Of a stretch of DNA of 64,000 nucleotides, positions 1-10,844 are shown in pieces; within the stretch, counting starts at the first letter, position 1; the number at the start of each line of letters is the position of its first letter. A program made the position numbers and the translations under genes. The DNA is taken from assembly GCA_034440615.1 (NCBI GenBank), contig JAOTOM010002703.1, forward strand, positions 1 through 64,000, in the 5' to 3' direction. The notes under the pieces were generated by a model. The model had not been told where the DNA came from. It made no database searches and was given only the letters and a program-made list of their open reading frames with translations. This stretch comes from Ashinkailepas kermadecensis. Its lineage: Eukaryota > Arthropoda > Thecostraca > Neolepadidae.

Positions 1-1154
1 CGCGTGAGTGCTGTTCAGATGTCAAACTGCGTTTTCCAATTCTTTTCAGATCTTGCGCAGAACTTATTTTTATTTGAATCGTGCATGGTAAGATTGTAAC
101 ACTTTTATGACGCCCAACGTAGCATGAGTTCGGACACAATATTGACAGGTGGCCGGCGACCTGTCGAGGTCACGTGCACATTTCGTACACGGTTGCGCAA
201 CTGATGTACACCTCCGGCCGTGCTGTGCGTCTCCGGGACCTGCTGTGCGCCTCCTGCCGTGCTGACGGACAGCGAGTCGACGCAGGCTGGTCGGGCTCAG
301 AGCTCGACACGCCGGCTCCGCCACGGAATCGAAAAAATCATCACCGAGATGCGGCGCGCGCCACGCGCGGCACGGCGAAACGGTCACGGCGCGCGCAAAT
401 GATGCTTTTGTGGCGTTAATGCGCCGCCGGCGGCAGCCGGGGATTCTTCGGTGGGCGCGCCGGTCGAGGTGGCGCGGCAGCGAGCCGAGGCGACCCGCCG
501 CCGCCTAATGAGATCCGCCGCTGATCATTGCCACCGCAAACCTAATAGGATCGCGCGAATGAGTGCGGCTCGCCGTCTCCGACGCGTCGGATTGTGACCG
601 GTCGAGGCGAGCGGAGGCGCTGGCGAGCGGCGGCGGGGCCGGCGGCGAGTCGGCCGCCCGAGGCGAGTCGAGCCGCCGGCTCGGCCGCGGGTCAAGGGAC
701 GCTAATTAGTGTTGACGATTTCCTATCATTAGGCTCGACTAAGCGTTGGCCGCCACGCCACTATCAGCGCGCCATTACACGTCGGCGCTGCCGCCGCACG
801 CCGGCGCGCACTGAGACGTCGCCGTCGCAGCGGCGGCGACGCCAGCGCCAGAATAGCCGCCACCGGCGCGGCGGAAGCTGCACCGCCGCGCTCCACGCAG
901 ATCCCAGTAATAAATGATGGGTAACTGATCGAACACCGGGACGATGCGCGTGGCATGCGCGCCGCCTGATCGAGAGCCGCTGTGGCGACCAAAAGCGCCG
1001 CCGCGCTGGCTCGCTGGCTACCATCTGAGGTAATTATCCGCCGGCCGGGTGAGCGCGCGTCGGAGGTCAAGATGAAGCGGCTTTCACGCCGCGGTGGGCG
1101 AGCTGCTTCAATGGCTGCCAGCTCGGCCAGATGAGGTGCCGCACTCGGCCGGCT
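1..1154. other. GC/CpG-rich sequence without a supported gene
   Basis: The stretch is very rich in G, C and CpG, especially from about 330 to 1100. Every frame that stays open does so because stop codons are rare in such composition. The translations are Arg/Ala/Pro-rich, overlap each other on both strands and show no recognisable motif. I see no splice-site pattern or start context that would single out one frame. It could be a CpG island or a decayed GC-rich element, but nothing decides between these. Confidence 0.5.
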
Positions 1155-1159
1155 TCACT

Positions 1160-1345
1160 GAGCTGGCCAGCGCCGGCGAGGCGGCTTCATTGAGCTGGCC
1201 AGCGACGGCGAGGCGGCTTCATTGAGCTGGCCAGCGACGGCGAGGCGGTTTCCGATCTCCAGCCGCCGGCGAGACGCCTGAGCTGGCCAGCGCGGCGAGG
1301 CGGCTTCATTGGCTGGCCAGGGCGGGGGCTTGGCGGCCAGCGCGG
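1160..1345. repeat. 32-bp GC-rich minisatellite
   Basis: The phrase GAGCTGGCCAGCG recurs at 1160, 1192, 1224, 1280 and in weaker form at about 1311. The first three copies are exactly 32 bp apart. Each unit continues with an ACGGCGAGGCGGCTTCATT-like second half. Later units are degenerate or shortened. Confidence 0.85.
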
Positions 1346-2130
1346 CGAGGCGGCTGAGCTGCGCGCCGGCGACGGACGGCAACGGCGTCACCAGCAAGTC
1401 CTTACCTGCGCTGTGTGAAGAATGCAACAGCGACAAGAAGAAGGCTGCGCTGATCCAGCCCATGACTGTGGCTCCTTGCGACATCTTCTGTAAGGTAACA
1501 CAGCACCAGCATTAGCATATACACGCTCTACATATTGTCGTCCGTGCGAGCTAATGTCGACACGGGTCGAATTGTGTAAAACGGAGCATTTTGAACTTTC
1601 ATAGTTCACGGGTTCGCCTCTCCCAGGGTCACCTCTATACGCGAGTAATTTACGGAGCAATACCGCCAGGCTAATGTATATTTTCGGCCGCGTCTTCCAT
1701 TCTAAAATGTTTATTAAATGGAGTTATATGGAGTTCATGGGTCCGTTTTGCCTGTTGAATCAATCGTGAGGGTCGGTGGGCGGTATGTAGTGGGCGGCAC
1801 GTGGTGGGCGGTATGCGGTGGGCTGTGGGCGGCGGTGGCGGGCGGGGGACAGGCGGTGCGGGTGACTGGTCTTCCGACGACATCGACAGACCATCTCCAC
1901 ACCAGGTTTCTGCGGCATGGGGCATGTAGCGGCCGACGACCTGCAGACGACCTGCCACAGCGCACATTCCTCCACGCCGGTGCGTCTCAGACCTGCACCT
2001 CGCGCGCGGAAATATCAAACGCCGTCTAATCTCCGCTGCGCCGGGCCTGCTTATGAAGGCAGTTAACATTGGCGAACAACTGCCGGCGGTCGGTGCCACC
2101 GCGACGCCCTGTTTAGGCTGCTGGGGAGCG
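1346..2130. other. no supported gene
   Basis: The sequence drifts from GC-rich (1346-1480) through a more balanced part (1490-1730) to a G-rich stretch of GTGGGCGG-like phrases (1770-1850). The long antisense frame covering 1671-2294 is a product of the repeats on its right side and has no recognisable domain. Confidence 0.45.
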
Positions 2131-2238
2131 GCGACGAGCACGAGCGGCGACGAGCGGCGACGAGCGGCGACGAGCACGAGCGGCGACGAGCGGCGACGAG
2201 CGGCGACGAGCACGAGCGGCGACGAGCGGCACGGCCGG
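2131..2238. repeat. 36-bp tandem repeat of CGACGAGCGG phrases
   Basis: GCGACGAGCACGAG starts at 2131, 2167 and 2203, giving a period of exactly 36 bp over three units. Each unit is itself built from 9- to 12-bp GCGACGAGCG sub-repeats. This array explains the Ser/Ala/Arg-rich open frames crossing it on both strands. Confidence 0.9.
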
Positions 2239-2299
2239 CGACGAGCAGGTGAGGCTCGTTCGACGGCACCGCCGCATACTTCAGTGGCTGTCACGCAGT

Positions 2300-2418
2300 T
2301 CAGAGCAGGCGGGGTCAGAGCAGGCGGGGTCAGAGCAGGTGGGGTCAGAGCAGGCGGGGTCAGAGCAGGCGGGGTCAGAGCAGGCGGGGTCAGAGCAGGC
2401 GGGGTCAGAGCAGAGTAG
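2300..2418. repeat. 15-bp tandem repeat (CAGAGCAGGCGGGGT)
   Basis: Seven near-perfect 15-bp units run from 2301 to about 2405, followed by a degenerate eighth. One unit carries GGTGGGG in place of GGCGGGG. Because 15 is a multiple of three, every frame reads as a five-residue repeat, which is why an apparent coding frame stays open here. Confidence 0.92.
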
Positions 2419-4420
2419 GCGTCAGAGCAGCGAGGTCAGCAGCAGGCGCAGCGGATGGCTGATTAAGCGTGTCGCTGCAGCGCAGGGGAGCCGGGCGGCG
2501 GCAGTGAGCGGCCGGAAGAGGTCCGTGTCGTCACCACTGGCCGGCGGCGCAGGGCCAGACCACCAGACCACCGGCGGGATCTCGGCGTCGCGCGGCGATA
2601 AGGGCCGTGTTTGTCCGGATGCGCCGCATCACGTGACCGCCACGGTCACGCCACGTGTGAAGTCACGTCGGGTCGTCCGATGACCCTGTGCCGGCGTGAC
2701 GGCGCGTCATGCAGTTTTCACGAGGGCCGCACACCCCTCCGAGTCGGCCAGTCCACGACCTCTGCCGCCGCGCCGGGCGAGTCCATCCGGCCGCGAAAGG
2801 GGCGGAAGCTTCGCGGCCGGAGTCACGAACTGTAGCGTGGACTGAGCGACACTGAGAGCCGAGAAGGAAATGTATTATTATCGCCACTACATAAATTCGG
2901 CAATCGCTTGCAGTAAAGCGAACAAATTACAACGTTCGATTGCTTATTATCGGGGCGGGCACATGTGGACTGGGCCGACTCGGCGAGAGAGATGAGAAAC
3001 AGCGCCGGCTGCGGCCCACCACAGCCAGGCGGCGGCTCCCGCTGACGGCCAGCTCGGGCGCCGCGCGGCACTATCGGCACCGCGGCGGAAGGCGTGCTTC
3101 CTCCCATGGCGCGTGGGCAGAAGATCGGACCGGGGTCACATCCGCCGTGGCTGCGGAGAAGTGACGTGGTCGGTGCGATAGGGACCGTCGGTACACCACC
3201 TGCGGACCCCGGCGGCCGCTGCAGCCGACCGCTCGCTCCACTTTCGGCCTGCAGCACATCCTTTGACGTCAAGGGCGTCCTGGCAGTGGGGGCGCGACGA
3301 ACGTCCGACGCGTCCTCGGACGTGTCGCGGAGCACGGCCCGGCACGGCGCATTGGGCGGAGCACGGCACGGAGCACGGCACGGTGCATCAGACAGAGCAC
3401 GGCAGGACACATGGCGTGGGGCATGGCGCGGGGCATGGTGCCGCGAGGCGCACAACGAAAGCCGCACAAAATTACAGCGCCTCCTGCCGCTACCGAAGTT
3501 TATCGTAGATGCTAACGGCGGATACAATTGTTCCACATTCATGGATTTTCCACCGCAGTGATTCAAATTTTGCCTTGGCACTTGAATGTGGAAATTCAGA
3601 TTGCACACCTCCATCCCCTGGGTCAATTAGTGTGTTTGCGGTCAATGTCCTGATCTAAAACTGGGCACTTGATATCGCTTTAAAAGGTATTTACCCGCGC
3701 AGTGACTTTCCTTTAAATTGGGCGTGGCTCCTAATGCAGTTTCAGGGGAAGGGAAGGAACGCTGTTCCGCGAACATAAAAGTATTATTATTTGCTGGGGC
3801 CGCTGTCAGTTGCAAAACATGGGAGGCTTTCTGATGGCTGGGGGCTATAATAAGTTTCTTCCATGGGCAATTTCAAAGGAATTACATATACTGATTGCGT
3901 TGCGGAATTGCGTTGCGGATTTGTGCCCCGTAGTATGACTTCATTAATGACGTCACCGTTTGGAACATCCAATGTTTTTCGTGTGACTGCCAACACAACG
4001 GAAACAAATCAGCCGGTGGTCCAGGTTCCCTTCACGCGGCCCCGTCAGTGGCACTAGTAATGCTGCAGTAGCCGGTGATGGGCCTCCGCCCTGGGAAGGG
4101 TAGGGAGGGCCGGCTCTGTCCGATCCGCGGGCAAACCCGTCCGAACCCGTCCCGTCCGTCCAGCGCGCCGCCAACTGAAGGATTGCCGCTATTTGCGTCG
4201 GAAAGCAAGTGAGGCGTGCGGGGTCGGTGCGGCGCGGTCCCTTCAAAGCGACCATCGAGAGTTAATTAAAGATGTCATGTTGAGTATTAGCCGGCGCCAC
4301 TACCCCTTCTACCCCAACTCCGTAGGGTCCCCAGGGATCGGCTGCGACCCCGGGTGGAAGACTCCACCCATTCGGAAGGCGAGTGGGGCGGACCGGCTGT
4401 CTGCAGCCACTTGGACGGAA
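2419..4420. other. no supported gene; GC-rich then balanced sequence
   Basis: The left part (to about 3440) is GC-rich and includes a short irregular GCACGGCACGGA repeat at 3333-3440. The part from 3540 to 4060 is closer to 45% GC and contains a perfect TGACGTCA octamer at 3948-3955. All open frames are short, overlap on opposite strands and show no domain I recognise. Confidence 0.45.
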
Positions 4421-4601
4421 TTAATCCGGACAAATACACCGGTGCATTTTCCTGCTGCAACTTGTCCTTTGGTCTGCGGAACAGCTGTCCCTGGCGCCGA
4501 TGGAAATATTGTCCGCCAATACAGGTCGGCGGATAATGATCGTGTCGGAACTGGAGAGGACGACGGCCAGGGAGGTCAGCAGATGGTCAGACGGCGCCCC
4601 C

Positions 4602-5812
4602 TCAGCGCCGCCAACTCGAGGTCCGCGAGCCGGGCCCACCGTCAAAACCTCCGGCCGTAGGATTGGCGACGAGACTGGCCGCGCCATAGGCCCCGCCCAA
4701 GCCGGGGGCGTGGATGCGGCCGTAGCGGCAGGGCGTGGGGCACCGTCCCTGCTGGAACAGGTGGCAGAGCTGGTCAGCGGTGCGGCCTCCGGTACGAAAC
4801 GAGGCACCCCCGTTAGTCCCCGCCACTGGCGGAGCCGTGGCTATAACTGGTCCAAGTCGTTGGCGGTCAGGAGGTCGCGTGGCCGTGCGGCCATGGCCTG
4901 GCGGGCCTTGGCGTCTGCCGCCTGGGCGTCAGCCAGCGAGCCGTTTCCGGCTCGGTCAACCAGCCAAGCCACATACATTAGCGCCTGTAGCCCCGCTGGG
5001 GGGCAGTGGTAGACTTGATGTGCGAGGACGCCAACGACCCGCCCGATGAAGTCCATCGTGGTGCGTGGGGGACGCTCGTGGGCGTCGATGGCGTCCTCGA
5101 TGGCGACATACCGGCGGCGGTTTCGGACGCGTGCCGCCGCGCGCGCGGTGATTGCCAGGAGACGGAGGTCGGTTGGCGGGGCTGCCGCGTGGGACCGCGT
5201 CGACGCGCGCCTGTACTCAGCGCGACGGTCGACGGCCTCGCGCTGGTTGTCTGACTCCGGCGACGATGACTCCGCATGGCGACGGCGGCGACGTGCCGCA
5301 GCGTCGCGGAATCCGTCGTCGGACGATGAGCTGCGGCGCCGACGAGACTGGGGCCGGCGATGGGTGGAGCCGGCCTGGGGCACCGCGAGCCCGGGGTTCG
5401 CGGCGGGCCCCGGCCCCGTCGAGGGAGCCATGCAACCTAGCCAGCCGCCTGGTACCGGCCCGCCCGCAGTCGGCGGCCTACCGTGGCCGTAGGCAGCCGG
5501 AGCCCAGGCGGCCGGGGCGGGGCCGTCGGCCGGCCATCCGTCGGTGGGTGGTGGTGGGGCGCCGCCGGCCTGCCACCAGCCGGTGGGTGGAGGGGCACCA
5601 CCTGCTATCCATCCACCAGCGCCACCTGTCATCCATCCGACTGAGGGCGGACCAGCGCCACCTGCCACCGGCGCCGGACCTCCGTGAGTCCGGGGGGCGC
5701 CGCCAGGGGCTGTGGTTGCGGCTGTGGTGCCAGCGGCGGAGCCGGTTGCGTTGGCGGCGCCGGTGGGGGAGGTGGCGGAGGCGGAGGCGCCGGGAGGGAT
5801 GACGATGGCCAC
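4602..5812 (-). pseudogene. gag-like ORF, Pro/Gly-rich, with zinc-knuckle-like motif; frameshifted
   Basis: On the minus strand a 323-codon frame runs from 5812 to 4841. Its first 130 residues are rich in Gly, Pro, Ala and Trp (PPPTGWW, GGWIAGG style). Residues about 145-180 form a basic Arg/Ser block, and the last 120 look globular (MDFIGRVVGVLAHQVY, then LMYVAWLVDRAG). The frame stops at 4841, but the neighbouring frame picks up at once and reads to 4602. That frame contains C-x7-C-x3-C-x5-H (LCHLFQQGRCPTPCRYGRIH), a CCCH-type arrangement seen in gag/ORF1 proteins of DIRS-like and some LTR elements. I infer one nucleic-acid-binding gag-like protein broken by a single-base shift near 4843. 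The family is not certain and no polymerase was found next to it. Confidence 0.4.
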
Positions 5813-6814
5813 CCGCGGCTGACGTCAGCGAGGGTGCGTCGAGCTCCGCTCGGAGACGCCGGTCTATACCGGGCTGCGTGGGGCTAGCAGGGCTAAGCCG
5901 GCCTGCAAGAAGACAAAAAGTCATCAAAGGGACAGTGGGTCGCCGGTGGGTGCGGGGCATGACCTGACGTTCCCGATTCCGGGCGGCGCAACGGCGGCCA
6001 GCATATGCAGGCGTCCTGGTGGGCATGATGGCAGCCAGCGGGGAGGCGTCTCGAGCTCCTCGCGACTGGCCTCCCGCGAGCGCAGCGCCAGGGCAGGGGT
6101 GGCACCGACGAAGCAGCCGGGCCCAGCGGCCGCCAAGTAGGTTGCTCGGCCCTTGCCATCCCCGAGCAGCGCTGCCCCTGGTGCCGCGGGAAGGGCGACC
6201 CCTCCCCATCATGCCCGGTCCACTGACTTGTCAGGGTGGTGGGGGATGGGCAGGAAAACAGACCCGCGCGGGCGTATCAGGCGGTGTGGTGCCGTTGGCC
6301 GATGGTGCCGGGCCCCCACGAATGTCGCGGCGGTAGGCCGTGCTGGTCCACCGGCCCCGGGGGAAAATCTCGTGGTCCTGCACACCAGCCGCCGCGGCCG
6401 ACGTCGCTAAGCCGAGGCTGAGTGAGTGTGTCGAGTACTGCGTGCCGAGGTGGCGGCCGCAGGTCTCCCACAAGTCTAACGCCCGCGCCGGGCAAGTACC
6501 AGTGCCTATATTGGGTATGAGAATGGAGAGAGGAGGGGCCGCCGCCGTCCGGTGTGGGGACCTACAGGCGGCGCGAGCGTGAACAATAGCACCTCAAAAC
6601 AACACCACGTGCCGCGCCGAGACCACGACGCTGGCCGGCTGATAGGGTCCGAGGAGCGGTGTGGGGAGAGGGGTGAGGTGCCAACATGGCCGCCAGGCGG
6701 TAGAACGTCAGCAACCTGTGCCCGGTGGGGTATGGGACAACCACCTTGGCTGGGACGTTAGCGCCGCTGGGACAGCTATCCAGAGGCTGAAGCCAGGGTG
6801 TCCCGCAAGGTGAC
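5813..6814. other. GC-rich sequence upstream of the gag-like frame
   Basis: This lies 5' of the gag-like frame on its own strand. Open frames exist on both strands, but their translations are Arg/Pro-rich and show no motif. It might hold the leader or the missing 5' end of that element. Confidence 0.35.
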
Positions 6815-7100
6815 GTGCTTCGCGCGGGCGGTGCCCGGGACAGGTACCTGTGGACCGCGCGGGCGGTGCCCGGGACGGTATCTGTGGTCCATGCGAGCGA
6901 TGCCCGTGACAGGTACCTGTGGACCACGCGGGCGGTGCCCGGAACAGGTACCTGTGGACCACGCGGGCGGTGCCCGGGGCAGGTACCTGTGGTCCGCGCG
7001 GCTGTGCTCGGGACGGGGACCTATGGTACATACAGGCTGTGCCCGGGGCGGGTACCTATGGCCCGGACGAGTACGTATGGTCACGCGGGCGGCGCCCGGG
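6815..7100. repeat. 35-bp minisatellite centred on CAGGTACCTG palindrome
   Basis: GCGGGCGGTGCCCGGG-like phrases start at 6824, 6859, 6893, 6928 and 6963, then recur more loosely at about 6998 and 7034. The period is therefore 34-36 bp over seven to eight units. The best units contain the 10-bp palindrome CAGGTACCTG followed by TGGACC or TGGTCC. The array explains the repetitive translations in all frames here. Confidence 0.9.
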
Positions 7101-8208
7101 GGCGAGCTATTGCCCGGGGCCCACGCGACACCGCAACATTGGTCCGCGCAACGCGCCGGGGGGCCGCCCCGTGGGCTGGACTTACCGTGGTCCATGGCCA
7201 GACGGATGAAGTCGGCGTCTGCGTAGGAAGAAACGTCAACCCCTGTAGAGTCGGTGGGGAAGACGTCGCTCTCGGTTGACAGGAGAAACGTCGCTCTCTG
7301 GTGACGTACACTGTCCGACGTCCTCCGCGCGTGTCACCAGACTGCGCGGTCCGGCGTCCGTCCTTCCCGTGAGCTCCCCCTGGACCCCATTCTCAGAATA
7401 CTTAGCAGCACAGACATCCTATAATCCACAATACACACCAGGACAATACGCAGACATGCTACTCACCACCGCACTCCAACACATATCACAAACAAAACCA
7501 CGACACCAACACAAACCTCGCGCGGCTCCCTGGTGGAACGAAGAGTGCCACCGGGCGACCCGCGCGAGGAACCACGCACGACACGGATACGAACGACACC
7601 GCACACCGGAAACGCTCACAGCATACAAACAAAACAGAGCACTATGCAAACGCACAATCAGACAAGCCAAAAAGACTTCCTGGAATAAATTGTGCACACA
7701 ATTTAATAGATTCACACCTCTCGGCAAAATTTGGACACTCCTCAAAACATTTCAACACCGACAAAGACCCCCAGCTAAAGCCATCACACTTATACACAAC
7801 ATCACCATCACAGAGCCACAAACAATAGCAAACATTTTCGCAGACAACTATCACATTAGGTCATGCACACTCCCACGACACCCCCACCCCCAATCAGACA
7901 CACACGTCCACATCTTTACAACACTAGGTTTACACTCACAGAATTACAAATAGCAATCGCACAAACAGGAAACACAAGCGTAGGACCAGACAACATACAC
8001 TTCTCATTCTTTAAACATCTACCACTACAAGCATTACAAGCATTACTCGACACCTACAACACCGCATGGACAACACATACATATCCACAATCTTGGTTAC
8101 ACGCTCTTCTCATTCCTATCCATAAACCAAACACTGACTCAAGTTCTCAACTCTATGCGACTCTTACCGTCATATCGCACTTACCAGCTGCTTTCACAAA
8201 CTCCTTGA

Positions 8209-9656
8209 ACGCCTAGTCAAAAACGCCTTCTTTATATTCTTCAACCACAAAAACTAATCTCTCCTATACAATCAGGCTTTCTTCCTAACCGCTCATGTCT
8301 TGACAACCTCACCTATCTCACCACCCACATCCAGGAAGCGGCGGCCAAGAAACTCTCCACCGTCGCCGTCTTCCTGGATCTCAAACAAACCTATGACACT
8401 ATCAACATCACAGCACTCCTAGAACACTTACACAACATAGACATACAGGGCAGACTCATACACTACCTCCATTTATATCTATTAAACCGCGCCTTCCAAG
8501 TCAAAATCGGACAACACACCTCAGAAACTAAATTCCCTACAACCGGCCTAATGCAAGGCTCGGTTCTCAGTCCCCTTCTATATATTTTAGGCTTAAATTC
8601 AGTCCTCACCGACTTTTCGGCCAAAATTGCAATCTATGCAGACGACATTGTACTTTGGACATCGCAAGCAACACCAAATCACACACTAACTCTACTACAA
8701 AACTCACTAAAAGAATTACACAACAAACTCGCAGTACTAAATCTACACATCGCACCACACAAATCAAAATGCATGATTTTCGGCTACCACAAACACACAG
8801 ATGCACAACCACTAAAAATAGACCAAACACCTATACCTCTCGTTACCCAAACAAAATTGTTAGGCATCACATTAGATCCGCGTCTTACCTTTCGGCCACA
8901 CATTCTGGACATTCAAAAACACGCATCCAGAAGAATTAACCTACTACGAGCACTTTCTGGCACAAACTGGGGATCCGATCGAAACACACTTCTAACCCTC
9001 TACAAATCACTCATTCGGCCAATTTTGGAATACGGATCCCCACTCTTCGAAAACGCTACTAAATCAAACCTCAAACTTCTAGACAGACTACAACACCAAT
9101 GTTTAAAAATAGCCACAGGAGCCTATGTCACCTCACCATACCTCGCACTACATATATACAACCACATACCAGAATTACAGCACAGACGCACACAAGCACT
9201 ATTAAGATACCACTACAAAACGCAACTCATACCACAACACCCATGTACACAAATAGGCTGCCGCATCCACCAACACACAAACAGACTACACATTACACTA
9301 CCCACAGCCAAACCATTACCACCACCCACAGCCTGGTGGAAACACGAAACACCCACAACACACTTCCTCATAGACCACCCAAAACACATATACACCGACG
9401 CAGAAATACACCAACTCTTCTTCCAATTCACAGCACAACATGCAAATTACAACATCATATACACAGACGGTTCAAAATCACATACACAGCAGACAGGCAC
9501 AGCGGCGGTGCTGTACCCCAATGCAGCACCGGGTTATCCTTCGTGCCCGTCTGCACGACACAACATCAACCTACACAACAGAATTATACGCAATCTTTTC
9601 GGCTTACTCCACCATTTACAACACCAAAATCGAACACAACATCATAGCCACTGACG
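8209..9656 (+). pseudogene. reverse transcriptase/RNase H fragment of the I-type element
   Basis: One frame stays open for about 480 codons. It shows the RT landmarks SGFLPNRSCLDNL, AVFLDLKQTYDT (first catalytic Asp region), GLMQGSVLSPLLY and the catalytic box IYADDIVLW. The thumb follows (KLLGITLDPRLTF, LYKSLIRPILEYGSPLF), then the first RNase H strand (IIYTDGSKSHTQQTGTAAV). RNase H continues in another frame (TELYAI and TDAKSAL near 9590-9680). After a further shift comes LLWIPSHTNIHGNEYAD near 9761-9812, carrying the His and last Asp. The active-site residues are therefore all present but spread over three frames. The tail has CTTCQRTLTIKHILIYC near 10090-10140, a C-x2-C...H...C pattern typical of the end of these polyproteins. 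Confidence 0.88.
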
Positions 9657-10340
9657 CCAAATCAGCATTACAAAGCATCACACCATACACCAAACACAAA
9701 CACCCCTCATCCAGAAAATACTCCACATACACCAAAAACTCAACGCACGACAAAGACTACTTCTCCTATGGATCCCAAGTCACACAAACATACACGGCAA
9801 CGAATACGCAGACACTGAAGCAAACATAGCCCAACACTACCACAAACCATACCATGCCCACTCTCACAATCTGACTACTGCCCCACAATACAACAGGCAC
9901 TTAACAAACACATCCAACAAACATGGGACACATCACTAACGCAACTTCATGAAATACACCCCAAACATGAACCTTGGCACACCATCAACCAACGCACCAG
10001 ACTTAAGGAACGCACTCTAACACGACTACGCCTCGGACACACAGTACTTGCACACTCCTACCTCTTACTACAACGCCCACGGCCACAATGCACAACATGC
10101 CAACGAACACTCACCATCAAACACATACTCATCTACTGCACTAAATACAACAACGAAAGGCAACACATCACAGACTACTGCAGCACACGCAACATTGCAC
10201 TAAACATCACTACACTTCTCAACGACGACTATCCAACATTACACGAGCTTCTCTTCCACTTTCTCTCGACGACACGCCTAATTGATCAACTGTGAAGAAA
10301 AAAAATAGACCGGAAAGAAAGACGGAAACCCCGGGGAAAA

Positions 10341-10412
10341 AATGAACAAAAAAAACAAAACAAAAACAAAACAAAACAAAACAAAAATAAAACAAAAAAC
10401 AAAAAACATCGA
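10341..10412 (+). repeat. A-rich (CAAAA)n tract after the element's stop
   Basis: Between 10341 and 10412 the plus strand is almost only AAAAC and AAAAT units. Its position just after the last coding stop of an I-type element suggests a poly(A)-derived 3' UTR tract, though further unique sequence follows it. Confidence 0.75.
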
Positions 10413-10844
10413 ACAAATAACTACAAAAAAAGATGTTCTTGCAATGTTCATATATGGCGATGACCCGACCCCAACCCACACACTACACCCCATACCCCAA
10501 TCTAGCACCGTCCGGACTGACAGCTTCTCTCGACTACTTCATCTCCGGCTCTCAAACGACTCTTCTCTGCCATCTCTACCTCTTCAAGCTACCGGGATCA
10601 ACTCAGCACTTCAAGACGACTCCGACTCTACTCGAACATCACTCTACAAACAAGTAATCTATCCACCCTGTATCTAATCCTCCTACCATTCTATCCCTCA
10701 CACACCGGAAACAGCCGATATCACCCACAGGTGGCAGGCTGGCCAAATTCAACGACACACACACAGCTCCCCCTCCAGATAAGGCACCCTCACCCCTCGT
10801 GCTTACGACCACCCAGCTTTGCGGTCCTTCGCCTCGCCGTTCGA

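Noticed and set aside
2053..2683. SEQAG-repeat and STSGDERR-repeat proteins
   Set aside because: The 15-bp and 36-bp tandem repeats explain them. There is no non-repetitive domain and the frames overlap each other.
5478..6212. 244-codon antisense frame in GC-rich DNA
   Set aside because: It overlaps the gag-like frame in another phase. Its Arg/Pro/Ser/Trp content is typical of the shifted frame of GC-rich coding DNA.
1..7390. Bacterial contamination as source of the GC-rich block
   Set aside because: There is no operon-like gene packing and no long coherent coding frames. Minisatellites and a retroelement gag-like frame fit a eukaryotic GC-rich region better.
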